This document shows positions 35,241-44,050 of a stretch of DNA of 64,000 nucleotides, one piece after another. Where the stretch lies: positions 225,421-289,420 of the forward strand of contig NZ_QRVE01000001.1 of NCBI RefSeq assembly GCF_003462685.1. The letters run 5' to 3'. How positions within the stretch are numbered: the first letter of the stretch is position 1; every line of letters starts with the position of its first letter. The notes under the pieces were generated by a model that saw only the letters and a list, made by a program, of their open reading frames with translations, was not told the origin of the DNA and did no database searches. The translations under genes and the position numbers were made by a program. The DNA is from Collinsella sp. AF23-4AC (GTDB lineage Bacteria > Actinomycetota > Coriobacteriia > Coriobacteriales > Coriobacteriaceae).

Positions 35241-35274
35241 TTCGCCAGCAACGCAAACGCCAATGTTATGGCAG

Positions 35275-35423
35275 AGTCAGCGAGCGGGCCGCATTTGAGA
35301 CAAGGTGACGTGAAACGAAAGGGCGCTGACCTTCTGGCCGCGCCCTTGAAGTTGAACGTCAGATTGTCCAAATGCGGCCCGCGCAGCGTCGGCCGGTTAC
35401 GGCGTTTGGAAAACGCCGTAACC
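35275..35423. repeat. Structured 127-bp repeat, copy B, with end hairpin
   Basis: Positions 35275-35401 match copy A with one difference. The end hairpin here is GGTTACGGCGTTT / AAACGCCGTAACC (35395-35423), reaching the first stop-codon base of queA. The hairpin stem differs from copy A on both sides in a compensating way, so base pairing is kept. Confidence 0.85.
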
Positions 35424-36640
35424 TACAAAATGAGCATCGCGTCACCAAAGCTGAAGAAGCGGTAGCGCTCCTCGATGGCGGCGGCGTAGGCATCCATGAT
35501 CTGGTCGCGGGTGGCAAGTGCGCTCACAAGCATCATGAGCGTGGAGCGCGGCACGTGGAAGTTCGTGATCAGAGCGTCGACCACGTGATAGGTCGAGCCG
35601 GGCATGAGGTAGAGCTGCGTCGTCGCGTTCTCGCGCACCACGATGTCGCCGCGGCCGAGCGTGTCAGCGCCGTCCTCGCGGCCCTCAAAATAGCGCGCCG
35701 TCACAGCCGGATCGGACACCGGAGCATCGGCGTCAAACGCGCTCTCGAGCGAGCGCACCGCCGTGGTACCGACAGCAATCGCACGATGGCCCTCGGCCTT
35801 CGCCTTATGCACGGCGTCGACAACCTCCTGCGACACGTGGTAGCGCTCGGTGTGCATCACATGCTGCGTGGGATCGTCCTCCTCCACCAGACGGAAGGTA
35901 TCGATGCCCACCTCGAGTTCGACGGCGGCAAACTTGGCACCCTTGGCCTCGATGGCAGCCATAAGCTCGGGCGTAAAGTGCAGACCCGCCGTGGGAGCGG
36001 CAGCCGAGTGCTCTTCCTTCATGGCGTAGACGGTCTGGTACTTCTCGGGGTCGCCCTCGTAATCGGTAATGTAGGGCGGCAGCGGCACGTGGCCGGCAGC
36101 ATGGATGGCCTCGTCGAGCGTGCGCGGGTCGCCGGCGGCATTGCAACCGGCCGGCTCAAAGCGCACCAGACGGCCACCGCGGCTATCGGTAACAAAGTCG
36201 ATGACCTCGGCCGTCAGCACCACGGGAGCCCCCTCGGGCGCATGGGCGCCACCGGCGCGATACTCAATCTGAGCACCGGGCTTCAGGCGCTTGCCCGGCT
36301 TGACCAGGCACTCCCACACATGGCCGAGCGGATCCACATCCTCACGGCGCTTGAGCAGCAGCGTCTCGACCACGCCACCCGAGCCGGCTTTGCGACCGAT
36401 CAGGCGGGCCGGCATCACGCGCGTCTGGTTGATGACGAGCACGTCGCCCGGCTCGATATAGTCGATGATGTCGCGGAAGATGCGGTGCTCAACAGTACCG
36501 CCGTGCTCCAGCGGCTTCCCCGCCTGGGAGCCTTTGCGATCCACCACCAGCAGGCGGCAGGAGTCGCGCGGCTCGGCAGGAGCCTGGGCAATCAGTTCCT
36601 CAGGAAGGTTGTAGTCAAAATCATCGGTACGCATAGACAC
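35423..36640 (-). CDS. queA: S-adenosylmethionine:tRNA ribosyltransferase-isomerase
   Basis: The 405-residue enzyme moves the ribosyl part of SAM onto preQ1 in tRNA to make epoxyqueuosine. It has the family starts YNLPEELIAQAP and LLVVDRKG, the VLVINQTRVMPARL block, PTAGLHFTPEL and VGTTAVRSLES. The GTG at 36640 lies eight bases after AAGGAG and is preferred to the ATG six bases on. The neighbour queH supplies the next step. Assignment is firm. Confidence 0.95.
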   Translation of the reverse strand: MSMRTDDFDYNLPEELIAQAPAEPRDSCRLLVVDRKGSQAGKPLEHGGTVEHRIFRDIIDYIEPGDVLVINQTRVMPARLIGRKAGSGGVVETLLLKRREDVDPLGHVWECLVKPGKRLKPGAQIEYRAGGAHAPEGAPVVLTAEVIDFVTDSRGGRLVRFEPAGCNAAGDPRTLDEAIHAAGHVPLPPYITDYEGDPEKYQTVYAMKEEHSAAAPTAGLHFTPELMAAIEAKGAKFAAVELEVGIDTFRLVEEDDPTQHVMHTERYHVSQEVVDAVHKAKAEGHRAIAVGTTAVRSLESAFDADAPVSDPAVTARYFEGREDGADTLGRGDIVVRENATTQLYLMPGSTYHVVDALITNFHVPRSTLMMLVSALATRDQIMDAYAAAIEERYRFFSFGDAMLIL

Positions 36641-36704
36641 GTCTGATACTCCTTATATAGCTAAAGTCCGCTCTACATCCTAGCAGGCTGACGTCCCAAA
36701 CGAA

Positions 36705-37280
36705 CTACTTTTTGGCGGCTTTGCGCTCGTCGCGGATGCGGGCGCGGTCCATGGCCGCCTCGACAGCAGAAAAGCGGCAGCCGCAGTAGTTCTGTCGATA
36801 CATGCCCAGTTCGCGCGAACGGCGCGTAGCCTCGGGATAATACGGGCGAAAATCGCGAATGACCGGGGTGAGCCCACGTGCCGCCGCCAGGCGCTCGAGT
36901 ACGTCATTGCAGGTGTCGAACAGCTGGTACGGCGAGACGGCGAGCGTCGTACCCACATATTCAAACCCGCGCTCCTGGGCAACGCGGCATGCCTCGGCCA
37001 AGCGCAAGGCATAGCACGCGCGACAGCGACGGGGACGATCGGCACCCAGCGGGGCCACGCCGGTCTCCCAGCGTTCGCGGTCCTCCCCGGCCTCGATGAG
37101 CTCGATGTCGCCATCGGCACACCACCGGCGCAGCTCGTCCAAACGCCGCCGCCATTCATCGTGAGGTTGAATATTAGGGTTGGTCCAGCAAATCGTGGGC
37201 TCAAACCCCTCCTCGCGCAGCAGGCGAACCGGCTCAAGCGAGCATGGTGCGCAGCACGCATGCAGCAACAACGACTTCAT
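36705..37280 (-). CDS. queH: Epoxyqueuosine reductase QueH
   Basis: The 191-residue protein has the DUF208/QueH hallmark LLLHACCAPCS near its start, plus the later Cys in RCRACY and NYCGC, which bind an iron-sulfur cluster and metal. It reduces epoxyqueuosine to queuosine, replacing the B12-dependent QueG. GAGGAG six bases upstream supports the ATG at 37280. It lies 10 bases from the DUF3267-like gene. With queA and tgt it forms the late Q pathway. Confidence 0.9.
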   Translation of the reverse strand: MKSLLLHACCAPCSLEPVRLLREEGFEPTICWTNPNIQPHDEWRRRLDELRRWCADGDIELIEAGEDRERWETGVAPLGADRPRRCRACYALRLAEACRVAQERGFEYVGTTLAVSPYQLFDTCNDVLERLAAARGLTPVIRDFRPYYPEATRRSRELGMYRQNYCGCRFSAVEAAMDRARIRDERKAAKK

Positions 37281-37290
37281 CGACATCTCC

Positions 37291-37857
37291 TCACCCAAAA
37301 AAGCGCACGCCAAAGGACGTATCCTCGCAGGCGACAATGCGGCGGTCGCGCAGGATGGTCCGCACGTAATACCAATCGCCCACGCAGCCCGACAAGTGCA
37401 GACCAGCCGCCAGGTAGCACAGCAGCGGATAGTCCGAGAACGCAAACCCCAGGGCAAATGCTGTCGTCACAACAACCGTCGGCGCCAGGCAAACCGCCAT
37501 GTACCGCCGGCGCGAATACACAACGCCCTCGGCGCAGGCATAGATCATCGCCGTCTCGAGGTTCGCCCCAAAGGTCACGCGCGCGCCCGCAGGAGCCAGC
37601 AGCTTAAAAAACACCGCATGTACCAGCTCGTGCACGGCAAACGACGCCATTGAGACCGCAGTCAAGCCGACTATCCAGCCCACGACAGCCATCCAGCCGC
37701 CCGCCTCAGCCGCGTCCAAGTCCGCAGGCCCGCCCAGCAGCATAAACATCGGCACCAGGCACACGGCAAACACCGCGATCACGGCCATCCCCCACACAAA
37801 GCAGGCGTGTAGAAAATCCTCGTCCTCAAACGCATGTATGTTGGAAATCTCATTCAT
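37291..37857 (-). CDS. DUF3267-like putative membrane zincin
   Basis: The 188-residue protein has four predicted membrane segments and the sequence FAVHELVHAVFF, a HExxH zinc-protease motif (H-E-L-V-H) in the second or third helix. It fits the DUF3267 family of putative membrane metalloproteases. The C-terminal VGDWYYVRTILR recalls the D-containing third-ligand region. A conspicuous RBS is missing. It is joined to queH on the same strand. Confidence 0.7.
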   Translation of the reverse strand: MNEISNIHAFEDEDFLHACFVWGMAVIAVFAVCLVPMFMLLGGPADLDAAEAGGWMAVVGWIVGLTAVSMASFAVHELVHAVFFKLLAPAGARVTFGANLETAMIYACAEGVVYSRRRYMAVCLAPTVVVTTAFALGFAFSDYPLLCYLAAGLHLSGCVGDWYYVRTILRDRRIVACEDTSFGVRFFG

Positions 37858-37989
37858 AGCATCTTAGGATAGCGCCCCTGCCACGTACCCGTCCGCATGT
37901 GCGATAATGTCGAACGATATGCACGAATTGACCACCGCGTCGCCAGGCCTTGCGCCCGGCCGCGCTCTCACCATATGCGAAGGAGTCCC

Positions 37990-40140
37990 ATGGCATCCAA
38001 ATACTCCATGAACGACCGTCCCAGCTGGCCTCGCCGCGCCATCGTTACCGCCGGCGAGCCCTACGGCAACAAGGGCCTTCACTTTGGCCACGTCGGCGGC
38101 GTCTTTGTCCCGGCCGACTTCTTCGCCCGCTTCCTTCGCGACCGCCTGGGCCGCGAGAACGTCATCTTCACCTCGGGCACTGACTGCTACGGCTCGCCCA
38201 TCATGGAGAGCTACCGCAAGCTCAAGGAGAACGAAGGCTACGATAAGTCCATCGGCGAGTATGTCGAGTCCAATCACTCCCGCCAGGCCGCGACCCTCAA
38301 CAACTACAACATCAGCTGCGATATCTACGGCGGCTCGGGCCTTGAGCCGGCCGCGCAGATTCACAACGAGGTAACCGCCGAGATTATCAAGCGCCTGCAC
38401 GAGCAGGGCACCATCTCCAAGCGCTCCACGCTGCAGTTCTACGATGCCAAGGCCGGCACGTTCCTCAACGGCCGCCAGGTGATCGGCCGCTGCCCCATCC
38501 AGGGCTGCAAGTCCGAGAAAGCCTACGCCGACGAGTGCGATCTGGGTCACCAGTTTGAGCCCGAGGAGCTCATCGCGCCCAAGAGCCAGCTCACCGGCGA
38601 GGTGCCCGAGCTGCGCCCGGTCGACAATCTCTACTTTGACCTGCCGGCCTACCTCGACTTTATGAAGACCTACACCGCCAAGCTCGCCCAGAACCCGCAG
38701 GTTCGCTCCGTGGTCTCCAAGACCATGGAAGAGTGGCTGCTGCCGGCTCAGCTCTACATCCAGAACAAGTTCCGCGAGGCCTTCGATGCCGTCGAGGACC
38801 AACTTCCCGAGCACACCGTGTTGGAGCCCGAGGGCAACAAGAGCAGCTTTACCGTCACCTTCCCCAGCTGGAAGGAGCGCGACGATGCCCACGCCGTGCT
38901 CGCCAACGGTGGCGTGCGCTTCCGCAGCGGCAAGGCACTCGTGCCCTTCCGCATCACCGGCAACATCGACTGGGGCGTTCCGGTGCCCGAGGTCGATGGC
39001 GTGACCGACGTCACCTGCTGGTGCTGGCCCGAGAGCTTGTGGGCGCCCATCAGCTATACGCGTACCGTACTCGCCCGCGACGCCCGCGCCGCCGGCGTGA
39101 CCGAGGGCGTCGCCGCCCAGGACGCCGCCCTCATGGGCGAGCCCGCTGCCGACTCCACGCAGGTGCCCGCGCCCACCTACCAGCACAGCTCGCTCGACTG
39201 GCGCGACTGGTGGTGCTCGGACGACGCACAGATCTACCAGTTTATCGGTCAGGACAACATCTACTTCTACTGCATCGCGCAGACCGCCATGTGGGAGGCC
39301 CTGGGCTGGGACCTCACGCAGAGCACCGTCAGCGCCTGCTACCACCTGCTCTACATGGGCAAAAAGGCCAGCTCGTCCTCGCAGACGCCTCCCCCGCCGG
39401 CAGACGACCTGCTCAACCACTACACCTGCGAGCAGATGCGCGCGCACTGGCTGTCGCTCGGCCTGTCCGAAAAGCCGGTGAGCTTTAGCCCCAAGGCATA
39501 CGACACCCGCGTGACCGGCAAGGACAAGGACGGCAACGAGGTGCGCGCCTGCGACGACAAGCGCGTCATCGATCCGGCCCTTAAGGAGAGCGCGCTGCTG
39601 ACCGGCGTGTTCAACCGCCTGGCCCGCAGCTGCTTCTACGGCGTCGCCGTCAAGGAGGGCGACGAGAGCCCCTATCGCAACGGCTGCATCCCCGCCGGTG
39701 CGGCCTCTGCCGCCGTGGTCGAAGCCGCCGAGCAGGCAGCTCTCGCCTTTGAGCAGGCTATGTACAAGTTCGAGACGCACCGCGCGCTTGCCGTGTGCGA
39801 CGACTACCTGCGCGCCGCCAACAAGCGCTGGAGCGATGCCTCCAAGGCCGCCAACAAGCTCGAGGGTAACGAGGCAAACGCCGCAATGACGCAGGCCCTC
39901 GTCGACGCCTTTACCGAGCTGCGCGTGGCGACCGTGCTCATGCACGGCATCGTCCCTGCCGGCTGCGAGCTCATCTGCGAGTACTTCGACGTTGACCCGG
40001 TCGCCTTCTTTAGCTGGGACAACATCTTCGCCTCCACGGACGAATTTGTGGAGAGTCTGGGCGAGAAGCCCGGCGAGCACCGCGTAAAGCCACTGCCCCC
40101 GCGCTTCGACTTCTTCAGCAAGCACGAGAGCCAGTACTAA
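37990..40140 (+). CDS. Methionyl-tRNA synthetase-like class I protein
   Basis: A 716-residue protein with MetRS features. The first block has PYGNKGLHFGHVGG, a HIGH-like HFGH. A zinc-knuckle-like segment follows (GRCPIQGCKSEKAYADECDLGHQF), then the ELIAPKSQLTG and LRPVDNLYFDLP stretches typical of MetRS. KMSKS is degenerate: YMGKKASSSSQ. The C-terminal helical part follows with a long insertion. AAGGAG precedes the ATG at 37990. Either a divergent MetRS or a paralogue with altered function; the standard enzyme may lie elsewhere. Confidence 0.7.
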   Translation: MASKYSMNDRPSWPRRAIVTAGEPYGNKGLHFGHVGGVFVPADFFARFLRDRLGRENVIFTSGTDCYGSPIMESYRKLKENEGYDKSIGEYVESNHSRQAATLNNYNISCDIYGGSGLEPAAQIHNEVTAEIIKRLHEQGTISKRSTLQFYDAKAGTFLNGRQVIGRCPIQGCKSEKAYADECDLGHQFEPEELIAPKSQLTGEVPELRPVDNLYFDLPAYLDFMKTYTAKLAQNPQVRSVVSKTMEEWLLPAQLYIQNKFREAFDAVEDQLPEHTVLEPEGNKSSFTVTFPSWKERDDAHAVLANGGVRFRSGKALVPFRITGNIDWGVPVPEVDGVTDVTCWCWPESLWAPISYTRTVLARDARAAGVTEGVAAQDAALMGEPAADSTQVPAPTYQHSSLDWRDWWCSDDAQIYQFIGQDNIYFYCIAQTAMWEALGWDLTQSTVSACYHLLYMGKKASSSSQTPPPPADDLLNHYTCEQMRAHWLSLGLSEKPVSFSPKAYDTRVTGKDKDGNEVRACDDKRVIDPALKESALLTGVFNRLARSCFYGVAVKEGDESPYRNGCIPAGAASAAVVEAAEQAALAFEQAMYKFETHRALAVCDDYLRAANKRWSDASKAANKLEGNEANAAMTQALVDAFTELRVATVLMHGIVPAGCELICEYFDVDPVAFFSWDNIFASTDEFVESLGEKPGEHRVKPLPPRFDFFSKHESQY

Positions 40141-40176
40141 ACACTCGACATGTAATGGAATGGGAAGGAAAGACGG

Positions 40177-41280
40177 ATGTCCAAGCCGCGTCGTCGTAAG
40201 CAGAAAAAGCAGGTCAAGGCCGAGCTCAAGCTCAGGCAGTTTGCTGCTACCGAGCTTTCCGACCAGCTTGCCGCCCAACACTCCGCCGCCGACCTACCGC
40301 GCTTTATGGTCGACACGGTCGCCGGCGCCTATGCGCCCGCCGATGCCGAGCTCATGATCGAGGGCTTCGGCGCCGCGGCCACACGCCCGGTCACGCTGCG
40401 CGCCAACACGCTCAAGGCAACCGTCGAGGACATCGCTGCGGCGCTCGATGCCGCCGGCATCGCTCACAACCCCGTCACCTGGTACCCAGACGCCTTCATC
40501 CTGCCCGAGGCCCAGGTTTCCGATCTGTGGGATCTCGACATCTACCGCGACGGCAAGATCTACCTGCAGAGCCTGTCGTCCATGATGCCGCCGCTGGTCC
40601 TGGGCGCTCAGGTAGGCGAGGACATCCTGGACATGTGCGCAGCCCCTGGCGGCAAGACGACGCAGATCGCCGCCCTCACGCAGGGGCAGGCGCACCTTAC
40701 CGCCTGCGAGATGAGCATTCCCCGCGCCGAGAAGCTCGAAGCCAACCTCCACCGCCAAGGCGCAAAAAACGTGCCCGTCATGCGCACCGACGCACGCGAG
40801 CTCGACGAGTTCTTCCGCTTTGACCGCATCCTGCTCGACGCTCCCTGCACCGGCACGGGCACCGTCATCAGCGGCAACGAGAAAAGCCTGCGCGGCCTGA
40901 CCGAGCAGCTGCTGAGCAAGTGTGCCCGCTCGCAGCGAGCACTTCTGGACCGCGCCATGGGAGCCCTCAAACCGGGCGGCACGCTCGTCTATTCGACTTG
41001 TTCGATCTTGCCGCAGGAAAACGAGGACGCCCTGCAAGAGGCCCTCGACAAGCATATGGACTGCGAGCTCATCCCCCTCGACGGCACGCCAAGCGAAAGT
41101 GAGGCACGCCGCGCCCAGGAAGCTGGCGAGGAGCCGCGCATCGAGTCCAACGCCCTGACCGAGGCCATTGCCGCGGGTCAGGTATCGGCCATCGCCAACG
41201 GCCTGCCCGGCACGCTCACCATTCCGCCCAGCCGCGAATTTGAGGGCTTCTACATTGCCCTGATCCGAAAACGCAGCTAG
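40177..41280 (+). CDS. RsmB/RsmF-like rRNA cytosine-5 methyltransferase
   Basis: The 367-residue SAM-dependent enzyme has DMCAAPGGKTTQIAA (SAM motif I), the catalytic Cys in LLDAPCTGTGT and the second Cys in STCSILPQENE. An N-terminal lysine-rich tail (MSKPRRRKQKKQ) can hold RNA. It belongs to the NOL1/NOP2/Sun group, of which RsmF is the closest in style. It lies 36 bases after the synthetase-like gene, with AAGGAAAG before the start. Confidence 0.85.
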   Translation: MSKPRRRKQKKQVKAELKLRQFAATELSDQLAAQHSAADLPRFMVDTVAGAYAPADAELMIEGFGAAATRPVTLRANTLKATVEDIAAALDAAGIAHNPVTWYPDAFILPEAQVSDLWDLDIYRDGKIYLQSLSSMMPPLVLGAQVGEDILDMCAAPGGKTTQIAALTQGQAHLTACEMSIPRAEKLEANLHRQGAKNVPVMRTDARELDEFFRFDRILLDAPCTGTGTVISGNEKSLRGLTEQLLSKCARSQRALLDRAMGALKPGGTLVYSTCSILPQENEDALQEALDKHMDCELIPLDGTPSESEARRAQEAGEEPRIESNALTEAIAAGQVSAIANGLPGTLTIPPSREFEGFYIALIRKRS

Positions 41281-41322
41281 CGCACGGATCCAAAACTCAA
41301 CAAGCTATCTCCGTGCGCGTTT
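41280..41322 (+). terminator. Terminator after methyltransferase
   Basis: GCGCACGGA (41280-41288) pairs with TCCGTGCGC (41310-41318), followed by GTTTG. The right arm overlaps the end of the small minus-strand gene. Confidence 0.7.
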
Positions 41323-41475
41323 GCTCTGCTGGTCGCGATGCTGTTTAAGCGTCGCGCGCTCCTTGCGTTCGGCCCTTTTGCCCTTAATGGCCGTGACCAC
41401 AAAGTAGATGACCGCGGCGGCAACGATTGCGCCCACGCACAGGCCAATCGAGCTAAACATTGCTGTCAATTCCAT
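41305..41475 (-). CDS. Small single-pass membrane protein, 56 residues
   Basis: An ATG at 41475 opens a frame of 56 codons to a TAG at 41305. The start reads MELTAMFSSIGLCVGAIVAA, continues through one membrane helix (about 8-29) and then a strongly basic tail (KGKRAERKERATLKQ). AGAGG lies about ten bases upstream. It resembles short membrane proteins with a positive cytoplasmic end. No function is known. It is convergent with the methyltransferase and their ends meet in the terminator. Confidence 0.6.
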   Translation of the reverse strand: MELTAMFSSIGLCVGAIVAAAVIYFVVTAIKGKRAERKERATLKQHRDQQSKRARR

Positions 41476-41666
41476 ACCGCGTCACCTCTCTTTTAAACGG
41501 GACATTCAAGATAGCACCTCAATACCCGCCACCACAGCTCCTTCACGTTCGCCGGCCCTTCGGTCTAACGGATGGCGCGGCGGGGAAAAATCAACTCGTC
41601 AAACGATTTAGCATTCGCAATTCCGGCTGCATCGCGCCGGCCGTCATCACATAGAATCGAGCTTCC

Positions 41667-42758
41667 ATGGATACCCTCAACGATCTAAATGAGCGCGTCG
41701 ACGCCTTCGTCGGCACCAGCTCTTTCGACACGCCTGCCGCGGCAAACGACCAAGCCCCCATCGATGTGCCCGCCGAGGTTCACGAGGACATTGTCGCCTC
41801 GGTCGATTTCTCCGAGGTCGAGCTCGCAGACGAGTTCACCGAACCCCAGGTAGCCGTCACGCCCAACGGCCTGCTCCCTATGGAGCCCCTGCCCATCGAC
41901 GGACGCCTGCGCAAGGCGGCCCTCCGCATGCCCGACGAGATTGAGGAGGCCAGCGGCTTCACGCTCTTCGGCCGTCGTATCAAATCGCTCATCTACACCA
42001 CCGACGTCGCGGTCATCCGCAACTCCAACGCCGATGCCGTCTTTGCCGTTTACCCCTTCACGCCGCAGCCCGCCATTACGCAGGCGCTGCTGACCGTCGC
42101 CGAGTGCCCGGTCTTCGTAGGCGTGGGCGGTGGCACCACCACCGGCAAGCGCTCCGTTCAGATGGCAGCCGTCTCCGAGATGCAGGGCGCGGCGGGCTGT
42201 GTGGTCAACTCCCCCGCCACCGCCGAGATGGTCGAGCACATCACCAACATCGCCGACATCCCCGTCATCGCTACGGTCGTTCGCTGCGACGACGATGCCC
42301 ACGCCAAGGTGCGCGCTGGAGCCAAGATTCTCAACATCGCCGCCGGCAAGAACACGCCCCAGGTCCTACGCGAGCTGCGCAAGCACTATCCCAACCTGCC
42401 GCTCATCGCGCCGGGCGGCAAGACGCCCGAGAGCATCCGTGAAACCATCGCCGCCGGCGCCAACGCCATCATCTGGACGCCGCCTTCGGCCCAGCAGCTA
42501 CAGACCGACATGATGCAGCGTTATCGCAAGATGAAGGAAGACGCCACACCTGTCATCTCGCACGACGATGTGCCCATTATCGACCAGGTCTCCGCCGCCG
42601 AGGTCAGCCAGGTCGAGAACATGAATCCCGACGTGCCGATTCCCGACGAAGTCATCGAGCGCGTCGCTTCGATCCACGAGCGCGTCGAGGAGCATCGCGC
42701 CAACCGCGGCCTCAAGCCGTCACTGCACGGCTTCTTCTTCCGCGGAAAGAAACGCTAA
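41667..42758 (+). CDS. TIM-barrel-like protein, function unknown
   Basis: The 363-residue protein has about 75 acidic leader residues, then a barrel-like alternation: RRIKSLIYTTDVAVIRNSNADAV, VGVGGGTTTGKRS, GAAGCVVNSPATAEMVEHI, IPVIATVVRCDDDAHAK, GAKILNIAAGKNTPQV, PLIAPGGKTPESI and GANAIIWTPPS. The phosphate-binding style GG and GGK loops recall aldolase or PdxS/ThiG-type barrels, but no family signature is certain. No clear catalytic residue is identified. It is bounded by a terminator at 42771. Confidence 0.55.
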   Translation: MDTLNDLNERVDAFVGTSSFDTPAAANDQAPIDVPAEVHEDIVASVDFSEVELADEFTEPQVAVTPNGLLPMEPLPIDGRLRKAALRMPDEIEEASGFTLFGRRIKSLIYTTDVAVIRNSNADAVFAVYPFTPQPAITQALLTVAECPVFVGVGGGTTTGKRSVQMAAVSEMQGAAGCVVNSPATAEMVEHITNIADIPVIATVVRCDDDAHAKVRAGAKILNIAAGKNTPQVLRELRKHYPNLPLIAPGGKTPESIRETIAAGANAIIWTPPSAQQLQTDMMQRYRKMKEDATPVISHDDVPIIDQVSAAEVSQVENMNPDVPIPDEVIERVASIHERVEEHRANRGLKPSLHGFFFRGKKR

Positions 42759-42770
42759 CCCCAACAGCAA

Positions 42771-42806
42771 GGCCCGCCCCACAAACGTGAGGCGGGCCGT
42801 TTTCGT
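42771..42806 (+). terminator. Terminator after TIM-barrel-like gene
   Basis: GGCCCGCC (42771-42778) pairs with GGCGGGCC (42791-42798), followed by GTTTTCGTTT. It can also serve the convergent DegV gene. Confidence 0.85.
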
Positions 42807-42839
42807 TTGAGCAATCATGCAGCGATGTGATGGGGCAAA

Positions 42840-43730
42840 CTAATCCACGCGCTTGTCGCCCATAAAGAAGAGCGCCACCGTACCAGGTCCGGTATGCGAG
42901 CCAATCAGAGTACCGATGTTATTGATCTCAATCTTGCCTTTAAGCTGCGGAATCTGTTCCTCGATCAGCGCCGCAACTGCCTCGGCATCCTCGCGGCACG
43001 CCGAGTGCGACATGACGCACTTACCCGAATAATCCGCACCGTCCTGCACGTGTGCCATCATGGTCTTAGCCATCTCGGAAATCGCGCGCTTCTTAGTGCG
43101 AATCTTCTCACGTGGCGACAGCCCACCTTCGCAATCGACCGTCATAAGCGGGCAAATCTTAAGCGCCGTGCCGATGATCGCGCTCGCAGCCGAAATGCGA
43201 CCGCCGCGCAGGTAGCTCGACAGATCGGTCGAGAAGAACCAGTGGTGCAGGTTGAGCTTGTGCTCCTCGATCCAGGCAGCCGTCTCGTCGAGTGAAGCCC
43301 CGCTATCGCGCACGTCGGCGGCACATTCCGCCAGCAGGCCAAAGCCCGAAGACGCCGCCAGCGAATCGATGACGCGCACCTTGCCGCCCTGGGGATAGCG
43401 ATCCGCAAGCATCTGCGCCGCAACGCAAGCCGAGCCATACGTACCCGAAATACCCGACGACAACGTCAGGTGCAGCACGTCTTTACCCTCGGCAACAAGC
43501 GGCTCCCAAAACTCCTCGTACTCACCCACGCTCACCTGAGACGTCTTGGGCATGGCGCCTGCGGCAATCTGGGCAAAAAACTCGTCCGGCGTAATCGACT
43601 GATACAGATCGTCCGTATAGACAACATCGTCGAGCTCGTAATGAAAACACACGACAGGGATATTGCGCGATTCAAAGAACTCCCGAGTTCGATCGGCGGC
43701 GGATTCACAGGTCAGGACAAAATCACTCAT
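42840..43730 (-). CDS. DegV family fatty-acid-binding protein (copy 2)
   Basis: The 296-residue DegV relative starts MSDFVLTCESAADR, keeps PKTSQVSVGEYEEF, the SSYLRGGRISAA block and SHTGPGTVALFF. The first motif has CESA in place of the more usual DSTSD. AAGGAG precedes the ATG at 43730. Likely role is lipid or fatty-acid binding for the FakAB system. The gene at 28691 is the more typical member. Confidence 0.88.
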   Translation of the reverse strand: MSDFVLTCESAADRTREFFESRNIPVVCFHYELDDVVYTDDLYQSITPDEFFAQIAAGAMPKTSQVSVGEYEEFWEPLVAEGKDVLHLTLSSGISGTYGSACVAAQMLADRYPQGGKVRVIDSLAASSGFGLLAECAADVRDSGASLDETAAWIEEHKLNLHHWFFSTDLSSYLRGGRISAASAIIGTALKICPLMTVDCEGGLSPREKIRTKKRAISEMAKTMMAHVQDGADYSGKCVMSHSACREDAEAVAALIEEQIPQLKGKIEINNIGTLIGSHTGPGTVALFFMGDKRVD

Positions 43731-43993
43731 ATGAGGCTCCTTACTCATTGCTGCGCAAATTATCGCACAGTGAGCCTACATACGGTACATATGTCCACTA
43801 TTTACCAAATCGAACCAAAAATAGCGAACATCTTTACCACCATCGTTTCCACCGACCCCACGCATAAATATCTGAGAAAACACCCTCTATCGTCTCCACT
43901 CAACCGCCATATCTACCTCCACTAAATCGATTTACCAAACCGTTCGGCTAACAATTCGGCCGCCCATCCCCAATCGAAACAAAAGCGGCGCAT

Positions 43994-44023
43994 ACTGATA
44001 AACGTTTGACGCTGTTTATCAGT
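43994..44023. promoter_or_regulatory. Perfect 10-bp inverted repeat before fbp
   Basis: ACTGATAAAC and GTTTATCAGT flank GTTTGACGCT 28 bases before the fbp start. The spacing fits an operator or an mRNA leader hairpin. The rest of the 320-base spacer from 43731 is AT-rich and holds no supported gene. Confidence 0.5.
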
Positions 44024-44050
44024 TTTACCAGCCCTATCGGAAGGTGTTTC

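Noticed and set aside
37864..40281. 805-residue open frame antisense to the MetRS-like gene
   Set aside because: It is the complement of a well-supported gene, with long Val/Gly/Ala runs that reflect codon bias.
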